A stretch of DNA of 64,000 nucleotides, taken from positions 1,178,001 through 1,242,000 of the forward strand of contig NC_063012.1 in NCBI RefSeq assembly GCF_020509005.1, read 5' to 3'. Source of the DNA: Fulvia fulva (lineage: Eukaryota; Ascomycota; Dothideomycetes; Mycosphaerellales; Mycosphaerellaceae). Under the pieces are notes generated by a model that was not told the DNA's origin, did no database searches, and was given only the letters and a program-made list of their open reading frames with translations. Positions 24,801 to 35,626 of this stretch are shown piece after piece. Position 1 is the stretch's first letter. The number at the start of each line of letters is the position of its first letter. A program made the position numbers and the translations under genes.

Positions 24801-26103
24801 AGGCCTCCCGGATAGCATCACCTCTGACAGAGGCACCCAGTTCATCTCGCACTTCTGGAAGCGTCTGTGTGCTATCCTAGGCATCAAGCATAACCTCTCG
24901 ACCAGTTTTCAGCCACAGACCGACGGCCAGACCGAAATTACGAACGCTATCCTCGAGCAGGTCCTTCGTTGCTTCGTCGACTACCACCAGAAGGATTGGC
25001 CTCAGCATATCCCTGCGGTAGAGTTCGCTACTCGTAACTGGGACTCGGAGACTACTGGCTACTCTCCCTTCTATACTACGAGAGGTTACCACCCTCGTAC
25101 AGGCATGGAACCAGAAGAACCTCTCCCGCCTACCGAAGACGCAAACGAGCAAGCAGCAGACGAGTTCGCTACTATGCTCTCACAGATCCATGAAGAAGTT
25201 CACGACGAGATGGTGTACGCACAAGCAATCTACGAGGATCAAGCCAATCGTCGTCGCCAGCCAGCTCCCGACTACCAAGTAGGCGATATGGTCTACCTCA
25301 ACTCCAAGAACATCAAGACAGACCGCCCCTCCAAGAAGCTGAACTGGAAGAACCTAGGTCCTTTTGAGATCACCGAGCGTATCAGTTCACACGCCTACCG
25401 TCTAGCTCTTCCTGCGAACATAAAGATCCACGACGTCTTCCATCCCGTACGCCTTCGGCCGTCGGCTGAGGACCCATTCCCGAACCAAAACCAAGACATG
25501 CCAGGTCCTCCCGATGAAGTAGAAGTCGACGAGCCTGTTAACCTACCTTCTGACGACTATGCCGTCCGCAAGATCCGGGGAATCCGCGTAGAGCCCAACG
25601 ACGTTGAAGGACTACCGCCGATCAAGTATGAAGTCGAATGGCAAGGTTGCCCTGAGTGGGATACCTCATGGGAACCTATCCAACATATCATCTTCAATCG
25701 TCAAGCAATCGAAGAATACCACGCCCGCGCAGACGGCCCAGAAGTCAACATCGGCAGGCTCTTCGAATCTGAGCTTTTCGACGGGGCTTACCAATGGTGT
25801 ATCGACCATGACATCAGGCCTAGGCCTGGTACTGAAGCTGAACATCCTCGATATGTGGAACTACTACGGCTTCGTAGGAACTCAGCTTTGTTCGGGGGGG
25901 CTACTGTCATGGTCTCCCCACAGAGTGTACAGAAGGTGGGGACAGAAGAGTCTCAGAGCGCTCAGAAGTCGTCAAGAAGTGACAGTCCAGCTTGGTGTGT
26001 GAACGCCAAGAATCACATGCCCCGCAACATTCACTACGGGACCCAGCCCTCCAGATTCACCCCTCTACCAAACCTTGAAGCACGTGGAAGACTCGGATCG
26101 TAG
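21841..26103 (+). CDS. pol: Gypsy-4 Pol polyprotein (protease, RT, RNase H, integrase, chromodomain)
   Basis: Open frame of 1420 codons, lying -1 relative to gag and opening right after a TGA at 21838. Domains in order (counted from 21841): aspartic protease with DTGA near residue 71; reverse transcriptase with YIDD near 424; RNase H with ETDASD near 564; integrase zinc finger with an H-x-H-x-C-x2-C pattern near 860-905; integrase core with D near 932, D near 996 and E near 1032 (a D-35-E spacing); and a chromodomain with EVEWQGCPEWDTSWEP near 1264. Chromodomains can steer integration to marked heterochromatin, which fits its place in a RIP-rich block. There is no ATG at the frame start, so frameshifting from gag is likely. 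The frame does not stop before the polypurine tract: about 66 residues are coded by the 3' LTR. Confidence 0.93.
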   Translation, partial: AGKSLGLPHRRDEDQEQRLPKVKRGKKLRINTAQLDLYDETGKDHACKPFVTNVNIGSKKLSSSNLTLMDTGALGESFMDYKLATSLNLEPQELKYPRTLELFDGTETTTGKITHVVHTSITLGGKRMSITSFLTSLPHQKFILGLPWFRRHRPIIDWTSLTVSFPPEVPPAPPPSPPPQRGPEYTKIFQVNAAAFTTAAKQPKAQVFAASLRDIDIALEKLDKKRTPTDPATKVPPWAHHILHVFDAKAADELPPHRPHDHKIELEEGAETPFGPLYSMSREELIVLKRYLEENLKKGFIRASRSSAGSPVMFVKKPGGGLRFCVDYRGLNAVTKKNRYPIPLIQETLERLSKAKYFTKLDVIAAFNKLRMAEGHEYLTAFRTRYGLFESLVMPFGVCNGPSTFQNFINDILQEFLDQFCTAYIDDILVYSETKEEHREHVCKVLQKLADAGLQLDIDKCEFEKTEVKFLGLIITADGIKMDQEKIDAIVEWDAPTNVKEVQGFLGFANFYRRFIHAFSGVVRPLTKLTRKGEKFAWTDECQEAFDLLKAKFVENPLLQHFDFELETRVETDASDGVVGGVLLQRRSPESPWLPVAFLSKKLTATECNYEIYDKELLAIVKAFEEWRPELEGSAMPVQVSSDHKNLVYFMKSKLLNRRQARWSEFLSRFNFVISYTPGKANSMADALTRRPGDSPVDRRGGRQIAGQQVIKEHNLSSELREYLSNGQPTLAASFATLVLAPAYLDESDDESEPEEYASDAEDLNDDEEGSVTTDGSSESDFEGFDNEEQPEGIMARVRTAYDADIDAQELVQALRSGARTFPGFSLSECELQEGVVYFRKKLYVPQPEGSNIRAEILQIIHDSASGGHPGVAKTHKLLARYYWWPHSWKDVRRYVLNCATCRRAKANRHRPHGLLHPLPAPDRPWKHITMDFITDLPHGKTFSGVKAKALLVIVDRHSKDRYMIPCWSMTAKETARLFYEFVWRFQGLPDSITSDRGTQFISHFWKRLCAILGIKHNLSTSFQPQTDGQTEITNAILEQVLRCFVDYHQKDWPQHIPAVEFATRNWDSETTGYSPFYTTRGYHPRTGMEPEEPLPPTEDANEQAADEFATMLSQIHEEVHDEMVYAQAIYEDQANRRRQPAPDYQVGDMVYLNSKNIKTDRPSKKLNWKNLGPFEITERISSHAYRLALPANIKIHDVFHPVRLRPSAEDPFPNQNQDMPGPPDEVEVDEPVNLPSDDYAVRKIRGIRVEPNDVEGLPPIKYEVEWQGCPEWDTSWEPIQHIIFNRQAIEEYHARADGPEVNIGRLFESELFDGAYQWCIDHDIRPRPGTEAEHPRYVELLRLRRNSALFGGATVMVSPQSVQKVGTEESQSAQKSSRSDSPAWCVNAKNHMPRNIHYGTQPSRFTPLPNLEARGRLGS
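21844..21850 (+). promoter_or_regulatory. Candidate -1 frameshift site between gag and pol
   Basis: GGAAAAA lies in the gag frame as G GAA AAA, just before the GCC TAG that ends gag and inside the 16-base overlap with pol. A slip back by one base would move ribosomes into pol. It is not a perfect X-XXY-YYZ heptamer, so the exact slip site is uncertain, but the only overlap between the frames is 21841-21856. Confidence 0.45.
25894..25904 (+). promoter_or_regulatory. Polypurine tract of Gypsy-4
   Basis: Seven G residues (25894-25900) then CTAC directly before the 3' LTR: the usual place for plus-strand priming. Here it lies inside the open pol frame. Confidence 0.7.
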
Positions 26104-26347
26104 GGCAGGTTGGAATAAGGTTTTGAGCAAAGCTGCTGAGCGCGGCTTCGCACGGGTTAGCCCTGTTGATGCGGGGACACGCACTCGCGAGGGTCGCGTA
26201 TAAATATCTGGCCTTCCCCAGGCCTCTCTTGCTTTCTTCGTCTTTTGTTTTGTGTAGCAATTATACCATGCCCTTTTGCATCTGCACTTCGCACCTGCAT
26301 TCTCGCTTTCACCCTTACATCTTATAGGCCAGGCTCTCGCCCTAACA
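25905..26347 (+). repeat. Gypsy-4 3' LTR
   Basis: 443 bp, TGTCAT to CCCTAACA. Its first 199 bases continue the pol reading frame to a TAG at 26101. The last 85 bases carry four CpA-to-TpA type changes absent from the 5' LTR; the rest is almost identical to it. Confidence 0.93.
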
Positions 26348-26352
26348 CTCCT
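26348..26352. repeat. Target site duplication of Gypsy-4, right copy
   Basis: CTCCT, identical to 19758-19762. Confidence 0.9.
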
Positions 26353-28440
26353 CCTTCCCGCCTATCTTTTTCCCCTAGTTATCGTCTTAGATTTCCCTTA
26401 TTAGGGGTACGCTAGTATTATAGGCCTGCCCTAATAACTACCCTATCTATAACCCCCCTAGCTTCCGCCTCTTATCTATCTACTCCTCCGTCTCGCTAGC
26501 GAGGCTAAACTACTAGAGGGATCCCTACTATAGTATCTACCGAGAGATTCGGCGAATGTTACCCTTGTCCCTAATAATTAACTTATAGTCTCTCCTTCCC
26601 GCTTAGTACCTCTAATTTCCCCTACCTCTCGCCTACTACGGGTACCGTAGTAGTATAAGTTCTAGGTTTTACGATAGGTAGCTATACTAGTAGGCTAGGC
26701 TATAGATGTCTAGTACGCGTCTCCTAAATAGGTAGGCCCTTAATCTAATATATTCGGACCTAATTTAGATCGCTATACTTACTTCGGCCCTTGTTAGGTC
26801 CCGATATAGCTAGTAATTGTGTCTCTAGAATGCTCGGAGTACTATCGGGCCTATTATCTTAGGGGGCTTCCTTTTCTAGTCCTACCCCTATAGGTAGCTC
26901 GCTATCTATTCCGCTAGGCTTTAGGTCTTAGCCTTACTCCCGCCGGTCTAGCGAGTCCTACGCTCCTCCTCTTTTCGTACTAGCTATTCGGTACTTGTCT
27001 TTACGGCCGTAAAGGTAGTTAGGTTATCCTCTTTTTAGCTTGTCCTATATCCGGCCCCTCTCCGGTAGCGGCTTTCTATCTTATTCTTTACCTCCTAGAT
27101 CGTAGTTTATACTAGGTAATCTATCGTCTATACCGCGTATTAAATTCTTATTCCCCGGATATATTAGCCGATTAGTAGTGTTCCCGTCTCTATTTCTACC
27201 GTGCTTAATAACGTTATCTTATATTCCCCTAGTATCCTACGTAGGTTACCTACCTATATCCTATTTAGGGGTTGCTCTATCCGTTTCGGGATCGGCTTAC
27301 CTACGCCTCCTATCCTCTAAATCTATGCCCCGTATAATATAGCTAGTCTAACGATCGCCTTATATATTACCCTTAACCTATCGAATATTACTCCCTATAT
27401 AGACGCCGTAAGCCTCTTTATCGAGGCTTCGTTAACTTACGATTGACTCTAGGCTTTCTTAATCTATACGTTCTAGCTTAGCTTCGGGTCGAGCTAGATC
27501 CCTAGTACTCGTAGCTCCGCTAATAGCTTAGTCTCGTAGCCTTAGATCCTTACCGCCGCCTTTATATTATAGTATGTTCTCGCTTTACTAAAGTATATAA
27601 GTTAGTACTTTTTAGGGGCGAACCGGGTACTATACTTCTTTACCTACTCCTCGCATTTCTTATGTCTATCTTTAAGGAGGCGACAGTTCTCTTCTATCGA
27701 GTCTAACTAGGCTAGAATGTTTATATTGTCTATAAATCCCGATACTAAGGTTTACGGAGAGGTAAGTAGGGGGATTAGATCAGACATAAATATTAGAAAT
27801 AGGATAGGAGAGAGAGTAGATCCCTAAGGTATTCTAGCCTCTACCTTTACCGGTCCGGACGTATACCTTCCTAGGACTAGGTATATTGTCCGTTCCTAGA
27901 GAAAGGAGTAGACGAACTTCGTTACCTACTAGGAGAAACCTTTCTACTATAGGATATATATTAGCCTCTAGTTTAAGACGTTGTCGAAGTAAGGAAGGAA
28001 TCGTATTTAGTAAGCTAGCTACGAGATAAGGTAATAAGTCTTAACCGCGCTTTCCTACTTATCTAGTACTACCGTATAGCCTCGTTTCGAGAGGTTAGCC
28101 CGGAGTAAAAGCTTCCCTCTACGCCCTCCCTCCCTATTTGCTCCTTAAGCTAATATCTACCTCTATAGGCCTAAGGCCTTTAGTACTCTCTATTGACCGA
28201 TATACGTATCCGTCCTCTCGGGCTATATAGATAGTATTAGCCGTCGCTACTAGTATATACTACGCCCTAGGTTTTAACGCCCTTTACGTTACCGTAGCCT
28301 ATCTCTAGAAAGCGGCCGTCTATACCTCGTAGGTTTACTCGAGGTACATACTACGCCGGGTAGCGTACTCCTTACGTTTCTACCTACTAACTAATATAAA
28401 GTTCCTTATTACCCTACCCTCGATCCTCCCTAATTATAGA
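26353..28440 (-). mobile_element. LINE-C, non-LTR retrotransposon remnant, RIP-degraded
   Basis: On the minus strand the LINE reverse transcriptase blocks appear in order: a YFDNVL block near 27985, the GIPxG-type block (RIP stop in place of Q) with STLSPILFL near 27820, and an F-I-D-N version of FVDD near 27740. The 3' part runs down to 26353 and continues across Gypsy-4 at 19762-19646. Stops are RIP-type. The 5' limit near 28440 is an estimate: the frame becomes hard to follow there and the endonuclease could lie further right. Confidence 0.75.
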
Positions 28441-30080
28441 ACTAATCTACTTATATTATACGTCTTTTCCCCGTCCTAATAGCCGTCTTTTCCTTACTTA
28501 GGCTATCGTCTTTTCCTCGTCGTAATCCACTATATTAGACTAGGTACGTTATATAGCGGGATAGGTAGTACCTTAGGCAAAACCCTCGTTCCTATACCGG
28601 GTATTTAATAGGCCCTTATAGGCTTCGTCGCGTGTCTACCTACCTACCGTATTGCCCGCTAGTATTTACTAGATTGTTTCGTAGTCCGCTCGACGCCGTC
28701 GTATAGTCCGCTTAGTTGTTATTCTATAGTCCGCTCGTCTAATATTTATCGCTCGCTCGGTTTACGGTCTCCGGAGGTAAAAACTCTATACTTATACTAG
28801 AGGTGTCCTATCGAGCGTATAGGCCACGGTTCCGCGCCCTTCTTATACGTAGAAAGAAGAGGGACTCGCTCCCGATACGAGTATACGCTCGTCGGATAGT
28901 TTTTATACCCGTTTTACTAGTAGTCCTCTATTCGCCGCGGCTTCGTCTACGTTACGCGCCCGTCGCGCCTACGACGCTCTAGCGTAAGAATACTTAGCTC
29001 TCTCGTAGCAAGACGAGAGGTTCGTAGCCGATACTACGTATAGGTAATTCTCGTCGTCGACCCGTAGATATATATAGGGAATCTAGAACGAGCGCTAGGA
29101 GAAAGGCGAAAGGCACCCGAACGGGTAACTACTACGGCGACGAGCGTACCGACGAGAAGACGAGATAGTAGCGAAGATAGGACCTATTAGCCGAGATAGA
29201 GTAATACTCTTCCGAGCCCTTACCCGCCTATAGGTAATAGTCGCGATACTACTCCGCTCGGAATATATTAGGTTTAAGGACTATCTATATTACTAAAAGG
29301 TACCGGGAGTAGATAGTAGCCTTTACGAATATAGACGTATTTAGACGCCGAAATACGTCGTACTATTCTACCTACGCTTTATAGAAGCCCGGTAGGTAAT
29401 ACGCCTCGAGACTAGGGCTATAGACTTCTAATATATAATAGGTATAGTACGTAGGATACGAGTAGCGGTACGAATAGTAATACGGACCGGCCTACTATAG
29501 TAGTTCTAGATAGCGGGTAAGATAGTAGTAAGAATAGGGGAGGTAGTCTAGGAGGAAGAGCTCTAGGAAGCCTTCGAAGGCGCCCTACCTATAGACGTAG
29601 TAGAACTCCGGTAGTACCGAAGACTACGTAGGCGGGTAGACCGTAGCCTATAGCGACCCCGAGCGTAGGAGGAATAGCGACAGGAGTACTAATAGAGTAT
29701 AGGAGCCCGGAAGGGTCGACTCGTCGTCTACTCGACGGCTAGCCCGTTTTCCGCTCGATGGTCTACCTATCTCCTACTTAATAGGCAACCCGCCTCTACT
29801 AATAGTCGACCTATTATCTATTCGATAGTCGGCTAGCTACTAATACTCGTTCCTAGGTACCGGGTAGATTAGTACTCCGGGGCGGCTAACTACCTAGTAC
29901 TTACCGCTTCTAGTACGATAGATTAACTAATAAGTAATAGAGAGAACTTACTAATATCTAAAGAAGGTTTTTCCCCGTACGACGGTTTTCCCCTCTCTCT
30001 TCCTTAATAGCCCCCGGCCTCGTAGACCTTTTAGGAGCTAGATAGGCATTATAAATATATATATATATATATTAAAAAGG
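28441..30080. other. RIP-mutated DNA with no assignable element
   Basis: About 1.6 kb with the same TpA-rich, CpA-poor composition as its neighbours. No open frame of note and no family motif could be recognised on either strand. It could be the 5' part of LINE-C or the left part of the hAT element beyond the Copia insertion. It includes a 29 bp block (29383-29411) identical to the 5' junction of the intact LINE-A, and an AT run at 30052-30073. Confidence 0.6.
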
Positions 30081-30303
30081 TACGAGTTACGTAGTAGTAG
30101 AAGACGGCGGATTATACGAAAGACAAAGAAGGACCTAATAGGATAGCGTATATCTATATATAGTATCGCTAGTATTAGTATAGGTAGATACTAGGTGTCT
30201 AGATGTTTACTAGCCTATAGGCTAGCAAACCCTAGTCACATGATCTAGTTATATAACACACCTACACCTATATAATTGTCCTACGGCCTATATATTCTTA
30301 ACA
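30081..30303 (-). repeat. Copia LTR, left (3' LTR of the element)
   Basis: 223 bp, starting TGTTAAGAATATATAGG on the minus strand. It matches the right LTR apart from a few C/T and G/A differences, for example CACATG here against CACGTG there. Confidence 0.92.
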
Positions 30304-30310
30304 CTCCTAC
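30304..30310 (-). promoter_or_regulatory. Copia polypurine tract
   Basis: GTAGGAG on the minus strand, directly before the 3' LTR. Short but correctly placed. Confidence 0.45.
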
Positions 30311-33300
30311 TTAGGCTATATAGTCTCCTATACTCCCTTTACGTAAGCTAGAGCTACCTTATAAAGTTTTAGAACTACTAGCTATTAAGGGGCTTTATTG
30401 ACCTATTAGTAGCTATATCCTTTATATAGTAGTAGTCCACTACAATCTTCTTCTACCACTAGAGATGTCTAATATAGTTATATATAACATTAATATGCTT
30501 TGACCTTTTATATATATAGATATCTTTAATAAGTATTAAAGCGGCTTAGTTATTACCTATAAGCTTGACTAGCCTTAGCTCGTTAATAGTGCCCTTGCTT
30601 ACCCTTATACTCGGCTAGAAAGAGCTCTTTCCTACTAGTTCTAGGCACCCCATTTCCCTAAGGACAGTAGTAAGAAATTGTGACTGCTTTACGGCTACGT
30701 TTATAGCTATAAACTTAGCTTCTATTATTAATGTTATAATAGACTTCTACTTCCTACTTATCTAGGACATAGGTAATCTATAAAGGAACTATACGTATCC
30801 TAGAATTAAGACTCTATCCACTTTGTCTATAGCGTAGTTAGAGTCCGAGTATCCCTAGAGATTGTCCCCTCCCTTTCTATATATAAGACCTAGGTCTAGG
30901 TACGACCGTAGGTATTAGGAGAGCTTCTTCAAAGCCTTTATATACTACTACGAGGGAATAGTAACATATAAGCTAATTATTCTAAGGAGGAATGCTAAGT
31001 CTGGCCTTATTATTGTTATTAGCCACATCTAGGTACTATTATAGCTCTAGTAATCCTATTTGTTACACCTCTTATCTATAGGTACCGTAGGCACTAAATG
31101 CTCGTAGCTCTCTATAGGTAAGTAGGTTAGCGTAGCCTTCTCTCTAGCTATGTTCATCTTAGCTAAGTTAGCGTAGACATAGTGTCCTTAATCAAGCTTT
31201 AAAGTACCTTAAGACCTGTCTCTTATAATCCTTATTCTAAGGATCTTTATAGGTTTACTAAGATCTTTAATCTTAAACACTTTTCTAAGCTTAGCCTTAA
31301 ACTACTAAACATCTAACAGCTTCGGAGCTATAATAGGTATGTTATCTATATAGGTAAGGACTATAAGGTCTCTATCCGTATAGATAAGTAGGTATAGATC
31401 TACCTAGGACTAGGTAAATCTAATCTTCTCTAGCTTCGTAATATAGAGCTTATTCTAGTCTCTAGCTGCTTACTTAAGCCTATAAAGGCTTTGTAGGGCC
31501 TTAAACACTATATTTAGAGGTGCTTTAACTCCTAGGGGTAGGATTATATAGATGTCTTTAAGAAGGCTACTTTAGGTAAAAGCATTATTTATATCTACTA
31601 GGTACATCTCAAGATCTCTCTTATATACTACTGCTATAAATACTCGGAGAGTATTATGTCTAATAGTAGGTATAAAGGTCTCTTCGAAGTCAACCCTATA
31701 TTTCTATAAAAACCCTCTTATAACTAGTCTTGCCTTAAACTTCTTAATAGCTCTACTAATTATTCTTTTCACATTAAAGACCTACCTAGAAGTAATTAGA
31801 TTCGCACCCTTTAGCGGTACAACTACTTCCTAGGTGTTATTACTTACTAAGGTAATAAGTTCGTTCTTAATTGCCTCTCTCTATATATATCCCTATTTAG
31901 GGTCTCCTACGGCTACCTTATAGGACTTTAGGATTAGCACTTCCTACTAATAGGCTATAGCCTACCTAATAGTAGCAAATATATATTCTTCTACGTCGTT
32001 TAGAATCTCCTCTACCTAGCTTATTATAGGGTCTAAATAGAACATCTAGGCGATAAGAGCCTTATAGTGTTTAGCCTTATACTCTTTAGAGTTATTATCT
32101 CCGTCCCCCCTTAACCTCTTGTTACCTATAACCTAAGGTGGCGCTAGGTATTCGGATAGGTCGAACTAAACGACATCTTCTTTTACTTTTATTAGAGTAC
32201 CCTAATCTCTAAACTTCTAGTATTCCCTAATGTCCTTTAGGGGAGGGGGAAGTTATATAAACAGCGGTTACTATAGTGTTAATGACTTAGGTAGGTTCTG
32301 TATAGATCTACCGTTATCGGCCTTCGATAGTATCAAAACCGCCTCAACATTTTCTCCGAGCCTTCGTAACGGTGTCTCTAATAATCCCCTATCGGAAAAT
32401 TTCGCCCTAAAGGGCTTCCTCCTAATAGGATTACGCTATAGCGCTCGACTCGGCTAGTTAGTAAAGGTGATACTAAGATCTATATCTCCCCCCTTCTTAT
32501 TTTTAAACTAGTCGACGTGACTATACGCTTTTATAGCTTTTATATCGGGATCCTAGAACAGCTATTGTTTTATAGTGTTTTCTAAGTAGCCTATAAACAC
32601 GGCTTCTTTTCCTCGGTTTATTAACTTGTCTCTCCTTAAGCCTTAAGGTTAGGCTCTTAGGTCTATATAGACTATAGCTTTATATCCCTAGACGCGGAAA
32701 TAGTCGACTAACGGTACTTAGCTAGTAAAGGCTTCTTCTAGTAAAAGAGCAATACTATTAACGATCGGACTATTAGGCAGTCTATTTCTAATTATAGTCT
32801 ATACTTATAAAGCTTCTAGCTAGAACTTAACTAGTATACTAGAGTCTTTAAGCATAGCCCGGACTATGTTCTTAGAGGCTTAAATTGACCTTTCTATAGG
32901 TCCATTTTGAAGAGAGTTATAGGCATTAGTTATGTCTATCTAAGTACTAAACTCCTTCTCCTACTCTTTTAGTAAGGCGAGAATTTCCTGTATACTATTA
33001 CTACGGATCGTAGACAGAAAGTACCTTGACTACCGTTCTACCTAGACCTTCTAATCCCGTAGGGCTATAGGAGCGTCGCTCCTAGCCTTTAAAGGGATTA
33101 CCCACTTCTTCCTAGAGAAGTTGTCTATAATCTTAAGCTAATAATTATATCCTAGCCTAGAGACTACGCCCTAAAAAGGCCTATAGATATTAATAGAGAT
33201 AAGGGCCAGCCTCTTACCTTTCCTCTCTATAGCAGGTCCTTTGAACTTCCTTATATTTACAAGGGAGCAGACCTTACAATTCTAGTATTTAGAAGGAATA

Positions 33301-35380
33301 GGAATGGGATCTTTCTTATTAGTAACTCTATATAGGTTTCTTAGTAGTCCCTTGCTAAGGTGTATATATCTTCTATACTATAGCTCCTACTGATCTTCGG
33401 ACTTAGTATTAGCTATAGCGGTACCGTCACGTTCTTAAGAGAGTATACTAGTATACTATAGCTTAAGAATTTCCGAGATCGAGTAGATAAACGGTACTCC
33501 TCCTCGAAGTTTGGTCTAGATAACGGGTTTACTAGACAAGGATTTTAGGGTAAAACTAGGTAGTTAGATAGCAAACTGTTAGCTAAACTAATTCTACGAA
33601 ACAAGACTAACTCTAAGGCTAGGAACAAACAGGACATTTTCTAAGACAATTTGCTTTCTAGAAGGACTACCTATTACTACACTTCCTATATATATAGCTT
33701 GTAGATAGCTACCCCTAACCTTAATCTACTTCCTCTTTTAAAGAGGTTTTAGTGTCCTAAATAGTAAATCTTAGTCAGTTATATATAATGATATATAAGA
33801 GTCAAGTAACTACTCGGACGAGGGGTACTTACCTTTAGCTTCTATAGTAGAATAGGTAACCTCATCAACATCATTATCTTCTAATAGTATCTTAGAGTCT
33901 AATACGTCTTCCTAGATCGTATAGGCCCTTATAGGCTTACTAGAGGAGGCCTTTGGCTTGCGGCTCTCCTTTATCTACTTTATAAGGTCCGTTATTACCT
34001 TAAGGACATTACGAAGGTTTAGTAATAATGACCTCCTACGAGGTAGTAACGGTTGTCTCTTAGTAGGGTAGGTAACCCTAGCTAGTTTGTCCTTACTCCT
34101 AATAGCCTACTAAGCTATAGAAAGGTGTAGGCACTTGCTTATAAAATAGTTACTACCGTAGAGATAGTACGTAAGCTTGCCCTAGAAACCCTTCTTAGCA
34201 AATATAGCTGTCCCTTAATAAATTATTGATTCTTACTTCTCCCTAAGAATTATAAGAATGTCTTATAGTAAGAGATTTACCTAGGTATTAATTGCATCGC
34301 GAATTAAGCCAAATGAGTCTAGTAGAGCTACTAAGAGTTACTAGATCTTTCTGTCCTTAGTCTTGATGTCTTAGAACTAAGGCGAGATTGAAATAGCCCT
34401 CCTTATAATTGAGCTAAGCTCCTACTAGGCGTCATCTATTAACTAGTCCTCTGTTATCACGAAATTAGTGTATTACTAAAGCAAACTTCTTCTAGTAGCG
34501 AGAAGTCTTCTCTTATATTTAGCTTTAGCCTATTCCTATAACTTCTTCGTATACCGGATCTCGTATATTATCTCTTAGTTATCTATCGATAGACAGATAT
34601 ACATCTTATATAGGGCCGTTACATTGTGCCGTCTATACGATGCCTTCCTTATCGCTTAATCTAAAGGAAGGGATGACTCCGATAATATAGAGGGTGTCGC
34701 TATAGATAGGGTTATAGCAGGAATGTCCGTAAGAATATCTTCGAGGACCTAGTTAACCTACTTTAATACTAGGTATATTCTTATTAGCTTGAACTATGTT
34801 TCGTAGTTCTCTCTTATTAGAACAGGTACTACTCTCTTTCTTATAAACCTAGTCTCGTTCTCTATTTTTTTGTAAGTTAAGAGATAGGTTAGCTACCCTT
34901 AGGTAAAAGGATATATTCGTTCGTACGCGATTAGATTAATAGGAGGTAAACCGAACGCGAGGTTAATAGTAGAGAGAATAGCTATCTACTAGAAAGCGAG
35001 GAAAGTCGGTCGTAAGGATTGTGTTTCTAAGACACTGTCTTATATTAGTACTAAGACACTATAGCGTAACTCTCTTAGTAGAGGAGGTTTCTAAGACACT
35101 ACGGCTCTCTTAGAATGAACAGTTAGTCGATATAAACGCGATGTCCGGAGAGCGACTCTTCTTAGTAAGCTCGCCTACTTGTCTAAGGTATTAGTATAGG
35201 CTCCCTAACTCGGAGTCTAATAGTGCCTTACTAGGCTCTTTTACGTCTTATATATACCTATAGCACGGCTATAGCTTCCTATATAAGGCGGGTACGGCCT
35301 CTAGTCTACCTTCCTTTTGTTCTAAAGAGGAATAACTCTAATACGACTTTATCGAGGGTAAAATACCGAGTTGCTAACCC

Positions 35381-35392
35381 GGGCTTATAACC
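35381..35392 (-). promoter_or_regulatory. Copia primer binding site, initiator tRNA-Met half-molecule type
   Basis: On the minus strand GGTTATAAGCCC lies 11 bases after the 5' LTR. With one RIP-type change reversed (TA back to TG) it would pair with GGGCUCAUAACC, the anticodon arm of initiator tRNA-Met. Priming from a tRNA fragment cut in the anticodon loop is known for Drosophila copia and yeast Ty5. Confidence 0.5.
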
Positions 35393-35403
35393 TATTAAAT
35401 AGA

Positions 35404-35626
35404 TACGAGTTACGTAGTAGTAGAAGACGGCGGATTATACGAAAGACGAAGAAGGACCTAATAGGATAGCGTATATCTATATATAGTATCGCTAGTATTA
35501 GTATAGGTAGATGCTAGGTGTCCGGATGTTTACTAGCCTATAGGCTAGTAAACCCTAGTCACGTGATCTAGTTATATAACACACCTACACCTATATAATT
35601 GTCCTACGGCCTATATATTCTTAACA
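35404..35626 (-). repeat. Copia LTR, right (5' LTR of the element)
   Basis: 223 bp partner of 30081-30303. It keeps the palindrome TCACGTGA at 35559-35566. Confidence 0.92.

Larger units (their letters stand above)
19763..26347 (+). mobile_element. Gypsy-4, complete chromodomain LTR retrotransposon, nearly free of RIP
   Basis: A full element: 443 bp LTRs (TGTCAT...TGACA), 5 bp target duplication CTCCT, a short primer site, gag, pol with protease, reverse transcriptase, RNase H, integrase and chromodomain, and a G7 polypurine tract. CpA and TpG are common, unlike the DNA on both sides, and both reading frames are open, so it inserted recently. It is inserted in LINE-C. The 5' LTR is itself interrupted by a solo LTR of the same family. 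Comparing the inner part of the 5' LTR with the 3' LTR I count about six differences. Five are RIP-type, and four of those sit in the last 85 bp of the 3' LTR. Confidence 0.95.
30081..35626 (-). mobile_element. Copia LTR retrotransposon, RIP-degraded
   Basis: Two direct 223 bp LTRs (30081-30303 and 35404-35626) bound a 5.1 kb internal region read on the minus strand. RIP stops are frequent, but Copia blocks remain: an LYRLK-type block (LYGLKQ family) near 31475 and an LTYIDN block (YVDD) near 31350, with RNase H toward 30640 and integrase toward 33000-33700. A predicted half-tRNA primer site and a purine tract lie at the two inner LTR edges. The sequence on the left (AAAGG) and right (ATATA) does not show a matching 5 bp duplication, perhaps because of RIP. 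Confidence 0.88.

Noticed and set aside
26353..35403. Stop-rich frames as evidence for an alternative genetic code (TAG/TAA as sense)
   Set aside because: Stops coincide with CpA/TpG positions in the clean copies, and host genes and clean elements use TAA, TAG and TGA as normal stops.
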